From contig NZ_JASBRH010000010.1 of assembly GCF_029961155.1 (NCBI RefSeq), forward strand, positions 1-64,000: a DNA stretch of 64,000 bases, written 5' to 3'. The translations under genes were made by a program, and so were the position numbers. The stretch is from Pontibacterium granulatum. Lineage in GTDB: Bacteria > Pseudomonadota > Gammaproteobacteria > Pseudomonadales > Balneatricaceae. Positions 1-9,881 of this stretch are shown here, one piece after another (the first letter of the stretch is position 1; every line of letters begins with the position of its first letter). Below the pieces are notes generated by a model that saw only the letters and a list, made by a program, of their open reading frames with translations, did not search any database and was not told the origin of the DNA.

Positions 1-491
1 TCTTTCGCTGCATCGCCTGCTTCGCGTGCTTTATCCAGTTCGCGGAACAGACCGCCCAGTTCACGTGCATCCGCCTGACGCAGGAAGGTGTACAGTTCTT
101 CAACCAGAGATGCTACGGCAGTTTTCTCGTGCATGGACTGGTCTGGCAGAGGACCGAAGTCGGAGCGCAGTGCCGCAACCATCCAACCGGACAGGTACAG
201 GTAGCGACGTTCAGTAGAACCGAAGTGCTTCTTGATGGAGATCAGCTTCTGCTGACCAACAAAACCGTGCCAGCAGCCCAGCGACTGGGTGTACTTGGTT
301 TTGTCTTTGTCGAATTCAGCCATGTCACGGCGCATGATGCCCGCAGTGTATCGAGCGATGTCCAGGCCAGTTTTGAATTTGTTCTGAGCACGCATGCGTG
401 CAGCAGATTCTGGATTGATCGCATCCCAAGGGCTACCTGCTTCGGCCTTCAGCGCAGCGATACTTTCGATATCTTTGTTCAGTGTAGACAT
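1..491 (-). CDS. aceA: Isocitrate lyase, N-terminal part (cut by window edge)
   Basis: Glyoxylate-shunt enzyme splitting isocitrate into glyoxylate and succinate in the cytoplasm. About 163 N-terminal residues are present; the reading frame is open to base 1, so the catalytic KKCGH region lies outside the window. The segments YTQSLGCWHGFVGQQK, YLYLSGWMVAALRSDFGPLP and LYTFLRQADARELGGLF are typical of the long (about 530-residue) isocitrate lyase of Pseudomonas and marine gammaproteobacteria rather than the E. coli type. The ATG at 491 follows an AAGGAATTGCC ribosome site. It is divergent from a LysR-type regulator gene, which may control it (inference from position). Confidence 0.93.
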   Translation of the reverse strand, partial: MSTLNKDIESIAALKAEAGSPWDAINPESAARMRAQNKFKTGLDIARYTAGIMRRDMAEFDKDKTKYTQSLGCWHGFVGQQKLISIKKHFGSTERRYLYLSGWMVAALRSDFGPLPDQSMHEKTAVASLVEELYTFLRQADARELGGLFRELDKAREAGDAAK

Positions 492-607
492 GGCAATTCC
501 TTAATTATTATGTGGCGGCCTGTGTTGTGGCTGCTCAATTCGAGAACACGATCCATACTAGTGTGCGAGGCGGCATAAATGAAATAAATGCGCGTTATCT
601 TGGGTAT

Positions 608-621
608 CATTCTTATGAATG
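608..621. promoter_or_regulatory. Inverted repeat in aceA / LysR-regulator intergenic region
   Basis: CATTC-TTAT-GAATG, a 5-bp inverted repeat with a 4-base spacer, lies about 70 bases before the LysR-type gene and about 117 bases before aceA. LysR regulators usually bind interrupted dyads of this general size in divergent promoters, so it is a candidate operator. The repeat is short and could be chance. Confidence 0.25.
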
Positions 622-690
622 TGGTACATTGGTGTAGTGTTTCCAGTTGGTTACGACTGGATGAATGGGTCGTTAAAAAGGGCGTGATGT

Positions 691-1662
691 ATGAATCTTG
701 AGCGGGTCGATCTTAATCTGTTGGTGTATCTGGATGTGTTGCTACGCGAGCGCAACGTAACCAAATCAGCCAGCATTCTGGGTATTACCCAGCCCGCAAT
801 GAGTAATGGCTTGCGCCGATTGCGCGAAACTTTTGATGATCCGCTGCTGGTGCGTACCAGTGAGGGAATGGTGCCTACGGAGCGTGCACAAGCGTTGCAG
901 CCGATGATCCGTGAGGTCCTGGCGGTAATCGAGCAAGCGGTGGAGCCGAGTACGGAATTTGATGCCGCCTCCAGCGACCGTGTATTCCGTATCATGACGA
1001 GTGACTACGGGGAGGCGACTCTGCTGCCAAGACTGTTGGATCGCCTTCACATGGAAGCTCCGGACGTGGTGCTGGATATTCTCACACCCAGTGACATGAG
1101 CTTTCTGGAGGTAGAGCGCGGCCAGGTGGATCTGGTCATCAACCGCTTTGATTCCATGCCGCAGTCGTTTCATCAGGTCACCCTGTGGCGTGATAGCTTC
1201 TCCTGTCTGCTGAGTGCCGCCAATCCAATCGTTGATGACTTTACCCTGGATAGTTATCTGCAGGGCAATCATGTGTGGGTGAGTAAAACAGGCATGGGCG
1301 CGGGGTTGGGGCTTACGCCTAAAGATACCAAACGTCTCGGCTGGGTGGATGAGGCGTTGGCCCGAATCGGGCGTCAGCGGCATATCTCGGTGTTTACCCG
1401 CCACTATCAATCGGCGTGTCAGTTGGCCGAGTCAAAATCATTGATCGTGACGATCCCGAGCAAGGCTGCGCTGCAGGCGCAGGAGGGTAATGCGGGTGTT
1501 GTGTTGAAAGCACCTCCGTTCGATATACCGCCGTTTGAGCTGAAGATGGCCTGGAGTCCGTTGTTGCAGCGTAACAGTGCTCACAAGTGGCTTAGGAGGA
1601 CGATTGCTGATGTGGCGAAGGCAGTCGAAGAGGAAGCTGCTGCCGGTGGTGCGAAGAGCTAA
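691..1662 (+). CDS. LysR-family transcriptional regulator
   Basis: A 323-residue protein of normal LysR length. Residues about 8-65 form the winged HTH (VDLNLLVYLDVLLRERNVTK, then ITQPAMSNGLRRLRETFDDPLLVRT), followed by a linker helix and a periplasmic-binding-protein-like effector domain from about residue 95 to the end. The N-terminus resembles the NodD/NahR-like branch of LysR proteins. The ATG at 691 was chosen because the MNLERVDLNLL opening is canonical. It is transcribed away from aceA, the usual layout for a LysR regulator and its target, but effector and target are not shown by the sequence. Its 3' end converges on roxA with only 25 bases between stops. Confidence 0.9.
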   Translation: MNLERVDLNLLVYLDVLLRERNVTKSASILGITQPAMSNGLRRLRETFDDPLLVRTSEGMVPTERAQALQPMIREVLAVIEQAVEPSTEFDAASSDRVFRIMTSDYGEATLLPRLLDRLHMEAPDVVLDILTPSDMSFLEVERGQVDLVINRFDSMPQSFHQVTLWRDSFSCLLSAANPIVDDFTLDSYLQGNHVWVSKTGMGAGLGLTPKDTKRLGWVDEALARIGRQRHISVFTRHYQSACQLAESKSLIVTIPSKAALQAQEGNAGVVLKAPPFDIPPFELKMAWSPLLQRNSAHKWLRRTIADVAKAVEEEAAAGGAKS

Positions 1663-1687
1663 CACCGGCAGCGCGAGCGAGGCTGGT

Positions 1688-2845
1688 TTACTCGCAGTAA
1701 ACGGAACCCTGATTGAACAGGCTCACCAAAATCTGCAGTGCCTGATCTGACCAATCGCCCTGATTGATCACGATATTCACGTTTTGGCACAGGCTGGTAG
1801 CCAGTGTGCAGGTGGCGCCTTCACACTCGAAGCTTGTACCATCGGCAAACAGAATCACCTTGTCGTCGGCAAGCTGGTAGTAGGATAAGCGACTGCCTTC
1901 GTTACGGGTCAGCAGTAGATCGCCGTCTTCCAGTGCCCCTTGGATTTGCTCCAGCGATATCTCATCTTCAGGCTCCTGATCCAGATCCGGGTATTTTGGA
2001 TCGGTCACGTACTGGCCCAGCCACGTTGCCAGCTGAGACTCGTCGTTCAGGTAGCGGTTAAAAATATCGCGTACCTGCTGCAGTGCTTCCGGTCCAATCT
2101 GCCCCGGATTGTCCTGCAGATCCATGCCCGGATCGGTGTAGCGAGACTCTGAAGTCAACTTCTCGCCCACAAAGTCAGTAAAGCTGCGCAGGATCTCCGC
2201 GTGTGACGGTGCACGGAAACCCACAGAGTAAGTCATGCAGTCGTCGCTTTCGCTGACGCCGTTGTGACCGACTTGTGGTGGGATATAGAGCATATCGCCC
2301 GGTTCCAGTATCCATGTGTTTTCCGGTTCCCAGTCTGGGATGATCATCACCGGCAGGTCTGGACGGCGTGGAGAGTTCTGATCAAAGAATCCACCCACTT
2401 CCCAGCGACGCTTGCCTTGTGTCTGAATCAGAAATACATCGTAGTTATCATAGTGGGGACCAACGCCTCCCCCCTGGCTGGCAAAGCTCACCATCAGATC
2501 GTCGTAACGCCAGTTCGGAATAAAACGGAACTGCTCTAAGATCTCATTGGCTTCCGGTACCCAGTGGTCCACCGCCTGCACCAACAGGGTCCAGTTGTTT
2601 TCTGGCAATTCGGCAAAAGTCTCTTCGCCGAATGGACCGTGTTTTAGCTCCCAGTTATCCTGGTTCTGAATCACCAGACGGGACTCGACATCTTGCTCGC
2701 AGGCCAACCCTGCCAGCTCATCAGGGCCTACAGGGGGTTCCAGATCAGGAAAGGCATTGCGAATAAGCAGTGGCTTCTTCTGCCAGTACTCCTTCAGGAA
2801 GGTTTCGACCGAAATGTCGCCAAAAGGGGAGGGTTGCTGTGTCAT
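1688..2845 (-). CDS. roxA: Ribosomal oxygenase RoxA/YcfD (50S L16 arginine hydroxylase)
   Basis: Cupin (JmjC-like) Fe(II)/2-oxoglutarate oxygenase of 385 residues, matching the family. Known YcfD/RoxA hydroxylates an arginine of ribosomal protein L16. The iron-binding HxD is at GPHYDNYDVF (H131, D133), and the distal histidine is in YIPPQVGHNGVS near residue 194. An N-terminal stretch WQKKPLLIRNAFP is characteristic. The C-terminal winged-helix part follows. The ATG at 2845 overlaps by one base the TAA of the upstream small gene, suggesting translational coupling in one operon with it and trmJ. Confidence 0.9.
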   Translation of the reverse strand: MTQQPSPFGDISVETFLKEYWQKKPLLIRNAFPDLEPPVGPDELAGLACEQDVESRLVIQNQDNWELKHGPFGEETFAELPENNWTLLVQAVDHWVPEANEILEQFRFIPNWRYDDLMVSFASQGGGVGPHYDNYDVFLIQTQGKRRWEVGGFFDQNSPRRPDLPVMIIPDWEPENTWILEPGDMLYIPPQVGHNGVSESDDCMTYSVGFRAPSHAEILRSFTDFVGEKLTSESRYTDPGMDLQDNPGQIGPEALQQVRDIFNRYLNDESQLATWLGQYVTDPKYPDLDQEPEDEISLEQIQGALEDGDLLLTRNEGSRLSYYQLADDKVILFADGTSFECEGATCTLATSLCQNVNIVINQGDWSDQALQILVSLFNQGSVYCE

Positions 2846-3114
2846 TAGCTAATAATTCCTGCGAGACGTTCTACGGAGTCTTCCAGTTCGCCCATCACTT
2901 TGCGCATGTCGCGTGCGGAGAGGGCGGCCATGCGATTGTTGCCAACCAGGCGAACACATTTCTGGATGCTAGCCATACACTCAGAGATGCTGGCGGCATC
3001 ATATTCAAGACGACGAGACTGGTCGTGTGCTGCCTGGAGGCCTCCGCGCAGCTGGTCCATATGGGCGCGCAGTTCGTCGGTTTGTTTAAGCAGGGACGCG
3101 AGATCTTGATGCAT
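2845..3114 (-). CDS. Small helical protein of unknown function
   Basis: About 89 residues starting MHQDLASLLKQTDEL. I do not recognise a family. It looks entirely helical, with heptad-like leucines and many charged residues, a cysteine pair in the middle (ISECMASIQKCV), and no signal peptide or membrane segment. The ATG at 3114 is preceded by TTGGAAATCGCT, an acceptable ribosome site; an in-frame TTG at 3126 would add four residues but has a poorer one. It sits between trmJ and roxA with a one-base stop/start overlap to roxA, so it is probably co-translated with an RNA- or ribosome-modifying enzyme. Function unknown. Confidence 0.7.
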   Translation of the reverse strand: MHQDLASLLKQTDELRAHMDQLRGGLQAAHDQSRRLEYDAASISECMASIQKCVRLVGNNRMAALSARDMRKVMGELEDSVERLAGIIS

Positions 3115-3141
3115 AGCGATTTCCAATACTGTATGAGTCGG

Positions 3142-3864
3142 TTAAGACTTCTTGTTATCGAGTGTTTCCTCGATGGACGCGAGAATTCCGCGCAGCATAT
3201 TCAATTCCGTTTTCTCCGGGCGGGAACGGTTGAAATACCGGTGTAGCTTGTCCAGTACTTTGCCCTGATGCTGCGGGATGATGAAATTGGTACGTCTCAG
3301 CACCCGTTCGAGGTGATCGTAGAATAACCCCATCTCTTTGTGGAGGGGATATTCCTGCTGCGGATACTGCGTGTCATCGCGTTCCGATTCCATCCATAAT
3401 TCGTAGCACATCACCTGTGCGGCTTGAGAAATGTTCAGCACAGGATAGTCTGGGTTGGATGGAATAAACACGTGAAAGTTGCACTGTTGCAGTTCGTGAT
3501 TATGCAGCCCCATCGTCTCGCGGCCAAACACGATGGCTACACTGCCTTGTTGGGCCTCGGCAACGGCTTTTTTCGCACAATGCCGTGCGTCCAGAACCGG
3601 CAGGTTAAAAGTGCGGTTGCGTGCGCTAGTGCCGATAACCAATTGGCAATCGCTAATCGCTTCTTCCAAGGAGCCAACGATGGTTGCGGCTTCAAGCACG
3701 TCTTGAGCACCCGCTGCGCGGGAGACTGCTTCTTCGCTTGGGTAATCATTGGGTTCTACCAGCCATAGGTCAGTCAGGCCCATGTTTTTCATGGCGCGGG
3801 CAACAGCCCCGATATTACCGGGATGGAAGGTGTTGATCAGAACAATTCGGATGTTATTGAGCAT
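3142..3864 (-). CDS. trmJ: tRNA (cytidine/uridine-2'-O-)-methyltransferase TrmJ
   Basis: SPOUT-class RNA 2'-O-methyltransferase; TrmJ of E. coli methylates position 32 of several tRNAs using SAM. The N-terminal motif MLNNIRIVLINTFHPGNIGA with RAMKNMGL is diagnostic, the SPOUT knot motifs VAIVFGRETMGL and YPVLNISQAAQVMCYEL follow, and a helical C-terminal extension completes the protein. The ATG at 3864 gives the family's standard N-terminus; an in-frame GTG at 3882 would add six residues and overlap the preceding hydrolase gene. It lies directly downstream of the hydrolase gene and upstream of the small gene and roxA, in a likely operon. Confidence 0.93.
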   Translation of the reverse strand: MLNNIRIVLINTFHPGNIGAVARAMKNMGLTDLWLVEPNDYPSEEAVSRAAGAQDVLEAATIVGSLEEAISDCQLVIGTSARNRTFNLPVLDARHCAKKAVAEAQQGSVAIVFGRETMGLHNHELQQCNFHVFIPSNPDYPVLNISQAAQVMCYELWMESERDDTQYPQQEYPLHKEMGLFYDHLERVLRRTNFIIPQHQGKVLDKLHRYFNRSRPEKTELNMLRGILASIEETLDNKKS

Positions 3865-3871
3865 AGATGGA

Positions 3872-4714
3872 TCAGGTTTCACTCAAGTGGGTTACAAACT
3901 GGCGCACATCATAAACAAATCGCTCCCGGTGCCATAGTTGTGGCGAGTGATCGGAATTTTCGTAGATGTGCAGTTCGGAGTCCTTGATCTGGGTCGCTAC
4001 CCAGTCAGCCAGTTTTAGCGAGTAGAACTGGCTTTCGTCGCCGTATATAAGCAGGGCAGGGACGTCAATGTTTGGCAGTACATCGCGATAATCCTGTGCG
4101 CTCAGGGACTGCCAGCAGTTGGTTAGCATCGGGCCGGGCAATTGTTTCAGGTATTCACGCATCTTCTGGAAACCACGGGAGTTGCGTTCGTAGTTTTCGC
4201 GTGAGCGTTTGTTGTTGCCAAACGCGGCCAGCTCCAGAACGCCTTCGGCGAAGTTTTCTGACAGACGTTGTATCAGTTCCTGGTTCTTGTTGCTTGGAAA
4301 GTTGCTGTAGATCCCGTGCTGCCAGCTTTCGTCGGTCACCAGCTTAGGCGACTGGTCAACGATACAGACGCCGCTCAGGCGCTCGGTGCCGAACTGGCGA
4401 ATATATTCCCAGGTTGTCAGCGCGCCCATGGAGTGGCCAATGAGTAAAGCGTCGCTCAGATCATATTTCTCGATAAGCAACTGCAGATCCTGCGCCATGG
4501 TCTGAATATGGGTATCGCAGTCTTCCGGATACTCGTGGTCACCATGACCGCGAGCATCCCAGCAGAATATCTGGAACTCATCCGCCAGTTCGGACGCAAA
4601 AGGCAGCCATTCGCGGGCGTTTGCGGTCCAGCCGTGCAGAAAGATAAGTGGGCGACCGTGCCCAAGGCTGATATAGCGTATCGGAAGTCCGTCCGCCGCG
4701 ATCAGTTTTTCCAT
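3872..4714 (-). CDS. Alpha/beta-fold hydrolase
   Basis: A 280-residue single-domain hydrolase. The oxyanion motif LIFLHGWTAN (about 24-32), the nucleophile elbow LLIGHSMGAL (Ser95), an acid in LLIYGDESQF and the C-terminal histidine in ENSDHSPQLWH form a complete Ser-Asp-His triad. No signal peptide, so probably cytoplasmic. Substrate cannot be deduced; such proteins are esterases, lactonases or C-C hydrolases. The gene is followed closely by trmJ (7 bases) and separated from purB by a terminator, so it probably leads the hydrolase-trmJ-small gene-roxA operon. Confidence 0.85.
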   Translation of the reverse strand: MEKLIAADGLPIRYISLGHGRPLIFLHGWTANAREWLPFASELADEFQIFCWDARGHGDHEYPEDCDTHIQTMAQDLQLLIEKYDLSDALLIGHSMGALTTWEYIRQFGTERLSGVCIVDQSPKLVTDESWQHGIYSNFPSNKNQELIQRLSENFAEGVLELAAFGNNKRSRENYERNSRGFQKMREYLKQLPGPMLTNCWQSLSAQDYRDVLPNIDVPALLIYGDESQFYSLKLADWVATQIKDSELHIYENSDHSPQLWHRERFVYDVRQFVTHLSET

Positions 4715-4754
4715 TATTGAGTCCTTCGCAGTTTCTTGCTCTGAGAGTCAGTCA

Positions 4755-4784
4755 GAAAAAACGGGGCACTAGGCCCCGTTTTTA
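4755..4784 (-). terminator. Rho-independent terminator after purB
   Basis: AAAAACGGGGC-ACTA-GGCCCCGTTTTT, a GC-rich stem with U-tracts in both directions, lies 18 bases after the purB stop and before the hydrolase gene. It should end purB transcription on the minus strand. Confidence 0.85.
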
Positions 4785-4801
4785 TTTGGCGTAAAAAGCG
4801 C

Positions 4802-6184
<1,383 letters not shown>

Positions 6185-6199
6185 TCACTGGTGAAAATC

Positions 6200-6231
6200 A
6201 AGGGCGGCATTATAGCGAAAAAACCGCCCTT
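6200..6231 (-). promoter_or_regulatory. Possible purB promoter within a hairpin sequence
   Basis: In the hflD-purB gap, an inverted repeat (AAGGGCGG / CCGCCCTT) encloses a perfect minus-strand TATAAT at 6209-6214. The -35 region is poor. It may be the purB promoter, or the repeat may act as an attenuating hairpin on readthrough transcripts from hflD. Confidence 0.35.
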
Positions 6232-6244
6232 GCTGTTAGCGATG

Positions 6245-6916
6245 TTACAGGTTTGCCTGGATTTTTTTCAGGGAAGGGCGCATACGCGATTTGAAGAAGA
6301 ACAGATGCCAGCGCTTGCCGCCTACCTGACGCCAGAGCATGGCTGCACGAATACCTGCCAGCAACAGGCTGCGGATCTTGGCGGCGTTCTCTGCATTTTG
6401 CAGGTGGCGCGGGTCACCGCCCACCTGAATGCGGAAGCTAAAGGTGCTGATTGTTTCCTGATACAAGCTGGCCAGATTAGCGATCACACTGGGATGGCAG
6501 AAGGTGGAGGGGTTTTCCATCGGGTCTTCGTTCTCTGGCGAAAAGTAGCGCGCCTGTTCGCGAATCTGTTCCAGGCGGCTACCGACCGACTGCATCATCT
6601 CTTTATTGCTGCTGAGTTTGCGTTCCAGGTACATCATGCTCAATGCGTAGCGCACAATATCCTTGTTATGTTCAGAGCGCTTTTTCTCTACCAGATCCTG
6701 CATATTGCGCAACCCTAGCTGAAGGTTGTAGGGCAGGTCATGTACGCCGCCGTAAATCTCTTCAGTATTGTGTGGGTTCATCACAAAGGTACTGTAAAGC
6801 GATGTTTCCAGACTGTTTTGCGGAACCATACCGCGGGTAGCGATCTGTTCCACGAGCGCTGCCGCCTGGAATAGACCGGCCAAGGCGATGGCTTGTTCGT
6901 CGTGCTGACGCGACAT
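6245..6916 (-). CDS. hflD: HflD family protein (lysogenization regulator homologue)
   Basis: A 223-residue, mostly helical peripheral membrane protein. In E. coli HflD binds phage lambda CII and affects lysogenization; its cellular role is not settled. The N-terminal ALAGLFQAAALVEQIATRG and NTEEIYGGVHDLPYNLQLGL segments are characteristic. Its start ATG overlaps the mnmA stop by one base, and the order nudJ-mnmA-hflD-purB is the same as in E. coli, which supports the call. Confidence 0.92.
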   Translation of the reverse strand: MSRQHDEQAIALAGLFQAAALVEQIATRGMVPQNSLETSLYSTFVMNPHNTEEIYGGVHDLPYNLQLGLRNMQDLVEKKRSEHNKDIVRYALSMMYLERKLSSNKEMMQSVGSRLEQIREQARYFSPENEDPMENPSTFCHPSVIANLASLYQETISTFSFRIQVGGDPRHLQNAENAAKIRSLLLAGIRAAMLWRQVGGKRWHLFFFKSRMRPSLKKIQANL

Positions 6917-8037
6917 CAGGCCTGTTCCTCCGTTTTGTTATTTTTTCCTGTATTTTCTATAACTCCGCCACCCAGGCAAATATCACCATCGTAGAAGACC
7001 ACGGACTGGCCTGGGGTAATGGCGCGTTGCGGCTCGTCGAAGGCCACGAAATACTCGCCTTTTTCATTGCGGGTTACGGTACAAGCCTGATCATCCTGAC
7101 GGTAACGGATTTTAGCTTTGCCGGTAAACGGTAGCGTTGGTTCCTCGCCGCTGATCCAGAAGATTTCGGATGCGGTCAACCATTCGGTGAACAGCAGGTC
7201 GTTTTGTTTGCCCTGTACGGCGATCAGAACGTTGCGTTTCAGGTCTTTGTCGGCCACAAACCAAGGGGCTTCCGGGTGGTTTTTCAGGCCGCCAATGTGT
7301 AGACCCTGACGCTGTCCGATGGTGTAGTACATCAGGCCCGAGTGATCACCGATCACTTCGCCTTCCGGGGTCTCGATCTTGCCCGGCTGTGCTGGCAGGT
7401 ACTGCTGCAGGAAATCTTTAAAACGACGCTCGCCGATAAAGCAGATGCCGGTACTGTCTTTTTTGTTGTGGGTGATCAGGTCGTGCTCTTCCGCCAGGCG
7501 GCGTACTTCCGGTTTCTCCAGTTCACCTACCGGGAATAGTGTCTGAGCCAGTTCATCGGTGCCGACCTGATGCAGGAAGTAGCTTTGGTCCTTGTTCGGG
7601 TCCAGGCCTTTTAGCAGTGCCGCCTTGCCATTCACTTCGCCACGGCGGGTGTAGTGACCGGTGGCGATCAAGTCTGCGCCCAATTCCTTAGCGTATTCCA
7701 GGAACGCTTTAAACTTGATCTCACGGTTGCACAGGATGTCTGGGTTAGGGGTGCGGCCTGCTTTGTACTCCTCGAGGAAGTGTTCGAATACGTTGTCCCA
7801 GTACTCTGCGGCAAAGTTGGCCTTGTGCAGATGGATACCCAACTTGTCACACACCGCTTGCGCATCGGCCAGGTCGTCTTTGGCCGTGCAGTATTCGGTA
7901 CCGTCGTCTTCATCCCAGTTCTTCATAAACAGGCCTTCGACCTGATAACCCTGTTGCATCAGCAGCAGTGCGGATACGGAGGAATCAACGCCGCCGGACA
8001 TGCCGACGATTACTTTGGTGTTTGCGGTGTTTGTCAT
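6916..8037 (-). CDS. mnmA: tRNA-specific 2-thiouridylase MnmA
   Basis: Cytoplasmic enzyme that thiolates U34 of tRNA Glu, Gln and Lys with ATP and sulfur from the Tus relay. At 373 residues it matches the family. The PP-loop is [10 protein letters not shown] (residues 11-20), the first catalytic cysteine is in [10 protein letters not shown], and the second, persulfide-carrying cysteine is in [12 protein letters not shown]. The [13 protein letters not shown] segment is also typical. It lies between nudJ (18 bases) and hflD (one-base overlap), so the genes form one operon. Confidence 0.97.
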   Translation of the reverse strand: MTNTANTKVIVGMSGGVDSSVSALLLMQQGYQVEGLFMKNWDEDDGTEYCTAKDDLADAQAVCDKLGIHLHKANFAAEYWDNVFEHFLEEYKAGRTPNPDILCNREIKFKAFLEYAKELGADLIATGHYTRRGEVNGKAALLKGLDPNKDQSYFLHQVGTDELAQTLFPVGELEKPEVRRLAEEHDLITHNKKDSTGICFIGERRFKDFLQQYLPAQPGKIETPEGEVIGDHSGLMYYTIGQRQGLHIGGLKNHPEAPWFVADKDLKRNVLIAVQGKQNDLLFTEWLTASEIFWISGEEPTLPFTGKAKIRYRQDDQACTVTRNEKGEYFVAFDEPQRAITPGQSVVFYDGDICLGGGVIENTGKNNKTEEQA

Positions 8038-8055
8038 TGAGGGATCGTTCTGTCT

Positions 8056-8505
8056 TTAATCCAGGTTTTCAAATACAAAATCCATTGGGTAGTTCTTACC
8101 CGCCAGATAGTCGTCGATACAGCGCAGTACGGTTGGGCTGCGCAGTCGATCTTTTTCTGCTTCCAGTTCTTCCCGGGTGAGCCACAAGGCGCGGATGATG
8201 CCGTCGTCCAGTGGATTGTCGGGATAGTGCTTTACAGCCTCGGCAGCAAAGCATAGTCGATGATACGTTACGTTGCTGTTGGGGGATTTATAGGCATACA
8301 TTCCCACCAGGTATTTCAGTTCTACTACCCAGCCTGACTCTTCCATGGTCTCGCGCAGGGCCGCATCAGCAAACAGTTCGTTCTCTTCCAGATGACCTGC
8401 AGGCTGATTCAGTACAATACGCCCGCTGGATACCTCTTCGATCATCAGGAAACGACCGTCACGCTCAACCACTGTGGCAACGGTTGCATGTGGCGTCCAA
8501 CACAT
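8056..8505 (-). CDS. nudJ: Nudix hydrolase NudJ (nucleotide/thiamine pyrophosphate phosphatase)
   Basis: A 149-residue Nudix protein; NudJ of E. coli hydrolyses nucleoside tri- and diphosphates and hydroxymethylpyrimidine pyrophosphate. The Nudix box GX5EX7REUXEEXGU is complete at residues 37-59, beginning GHLEEN and ending RETMEESGW. The opening MCWTPHATVATVVERDG is typical of NudJ. The gene is first in the nudJ-mnmA-hflD-purB block and is divergent from moaE. Confidence 0.9.
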   Translation of the reverse strand: MCWTPHATVATVVERDGRFLMIEEVSSGRIVLNQPAGHLEENELFADAALRETMEESGWVVELKYLVGMYAYKSPNSNVTYHRLCFAAEAVKHYPDNPLDDGIIRALWLTREELEAEKDRLRSPTVLRCIDDYLAGKNYPMDFVFENLD

Positions 8506-8627
8506 AGTGCTTCCTTCTACATCTTACAAAGGCGCAAAAGATAACATTAATGGTATTATTTTTCTTGTATGCGGTTTAAGAAGTGAAAGCCGCTATCGTT
8601 TTTGTATGATCCAGCAGAGGTATACGG

Positions 8628-9086
8628 ATGTCCGGTACGTTTATAAAGGTACAGACCGAAGATTTTGAGATTGGCCGTTTGTCTGAGCAGGTGCGTGCAG
8701 ACGACGCGACCAGTGGCGCCATTGTGACCTTTACCGGGATCGTGCGTGAGATGGAAGAGGTGGATGATCACCTGAAGGCGCTTTATCTGGAGCACTACCC
8801 GGGTATGACCGAGAAGGCGTTGGAAAAAATCGCAGACCAGGCCCGAGAACGCTGGGATCTCGGGAATATTATCATCGTCCACCGTGTGGGAGAGCTGCCG
8901 CTGAACGCAAATATCGTGTTTGTGGGCGTAGGTAGTGCACACCGTGATAACGCGTTTCTTGCTGCGCGCTTCATTATGGATTACCTGAAGCGCGATGCTC
9001 CGTTCTGGAAAAAAGAGATTACCGGAGAAGGCGAGCAGTGGGTGGAGCAGAAGTCCACCGATATCAATGCTGCCAACGACTGGTAA
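8628..9086 (+). CDS. moaE: Molybdopterin synthase catalytic subunit MoaE
   Basis: Large subunit of molybdopterin synthase, which uses MoaD thiocarboxylate sulfur to make molybdopterin. The 152 residues cover the whole family length. GAIVTFTGIVR, YLEHYPGMTEKALE, IIIVHRVGELPL and the catalytic-lysine region RDAPFWKKE are present. The ATG at 8628 fits the family N-terminus. No moaD or moaC is adjacent, so the gene appears isolated from the other molybdenum cofactor genes; it is convergent with rluE. Confidence 0.95.
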   Translation: MSGTFIKVQTEDFEIGRLSEQVRADDATSGAIVTFTGIVREMEEVDDHLKALYLEHYPGMTEKALEKIADQARERWDLGNIIIVHRVGELPLNANIVFVGVGSAHRDNAFLAARFIMDYLKRDAPFWKKEITGEGEQWVEQKSTDINAANDW

Positions 9087-9098
9087 TTACTGATCTGA

Positions 9099-9728
9099 TT
9101 AGCGGCGCGGCCCTGAGCGTCGCTGCTGTTGTGCTCGTTTTCCGGAGCGATTGGCTCCGGATCGGCTGGGGCGCTTGGGGGCAGGTAGATTGATCTGTGC
9201 CTTTTTGAATTCACCCTGGTTGATGCCGTCCAGTGTCCACTGGCCGATGGCATAGCGAATCAGACGCAGTGTCGGGAAGCCAACTGCGGCGGTCATACGC
9301 CGTACTTGGCGATTACGACCTTCTGAAATTTTGATCTCTACCCAGCTGGTCGATTGGTTTTTACGTTCCCGGATCGGTGGATTGCGGGGCCAGATCTCTG
9401 GCTCCGGCATGGCACGGGCCTTAGCCGGGCGAGTCATGCCATCCTTCAGTTCCACCCCCTTGCGAAGCATGTTTAAAGCTTCATCGCTAATCTCCCCTTC
9501 AACCTGTACCCAGTAGGTTTTCTCCATCTTGAATTTGGGATGGGCCAACTGGTGTTGCACATTGCCGTCATTGGTAAGCAGTAATAAACCTTCCGAGTCG
9601 TAATCCAGGCGTCCGGCTGCATAGACCCCTTTCTCTTTTACATAACTGGCCAGCGTGTCGCGACCTTCGCTATCGGTAAATTGGGATAGAACACGAAACG
9701 GTTTGTTGAAAAGAAGAACGTTGGCCAT
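9099..9728 (-). CDS. rluE: 23S rRNA pseudouridine synthase RluE
   Basis: RsuA-family pseudouridine synthase; RluE of E. coli makes pseudouridine 2457 in 23S rRNA. The catalytic aspartate is in [29 protein letters not shown] and [17 protein letters not shown] are family motifs. The C-terminus is a basic tail rich in Arg, Ser and Gln, likely RNA-binding. The ATG at 9728 is preferred to an in-frame TTG three bases earlier. It is divergent from icd, as in E. coli. Confidence 0.92.
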   Translation of the reverse strand: MANVLLFNKPFRVLSQFTDSEGRDTLASYVKEKGVYAAGRLDYDSEGLLLLTNDGNVQHQLAHPKFKMEKTYWVQVEGEISDEALNMLRKGVELKDGMTRPAKARAMPEPEIWPRNPPIRERKNQSTSWVEIKISEGRNRQVRRMTAAVGFPTLRLIRYAIGQWTLDGINQGEFKKAQINLPAPKRPSRSGANRSGKRAQQQRRSGPRR

Positions 9729-9881
9729 CAATCAGTCTTATGAGAAGTCGGGTGTGGTTGTTGCCAACGGGGTGCTGCTGGCTGTGCTATATATTACACG
9801 CTGCAAAGGATTATTCTAAGAACGTAATTGAGCTGTGTTGCAGGGTCTGTAACACAGTTCCGACCGGATACGGAGAAGGCT

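Noticed and set aside
1640-1671. Stem CTGCCGGTG/CACCGGCAG at the LysR gene stop as a terminator
   Set aside because: No U-tract on either strand, and the stem overlaps the coding end.
9828-9881. TTG-initiated N-terminal extension of icd
   Set aside because: The 18 additional residues are not typical of Icd, and a strong GGAGAAGG precedes the ATG at 9882.
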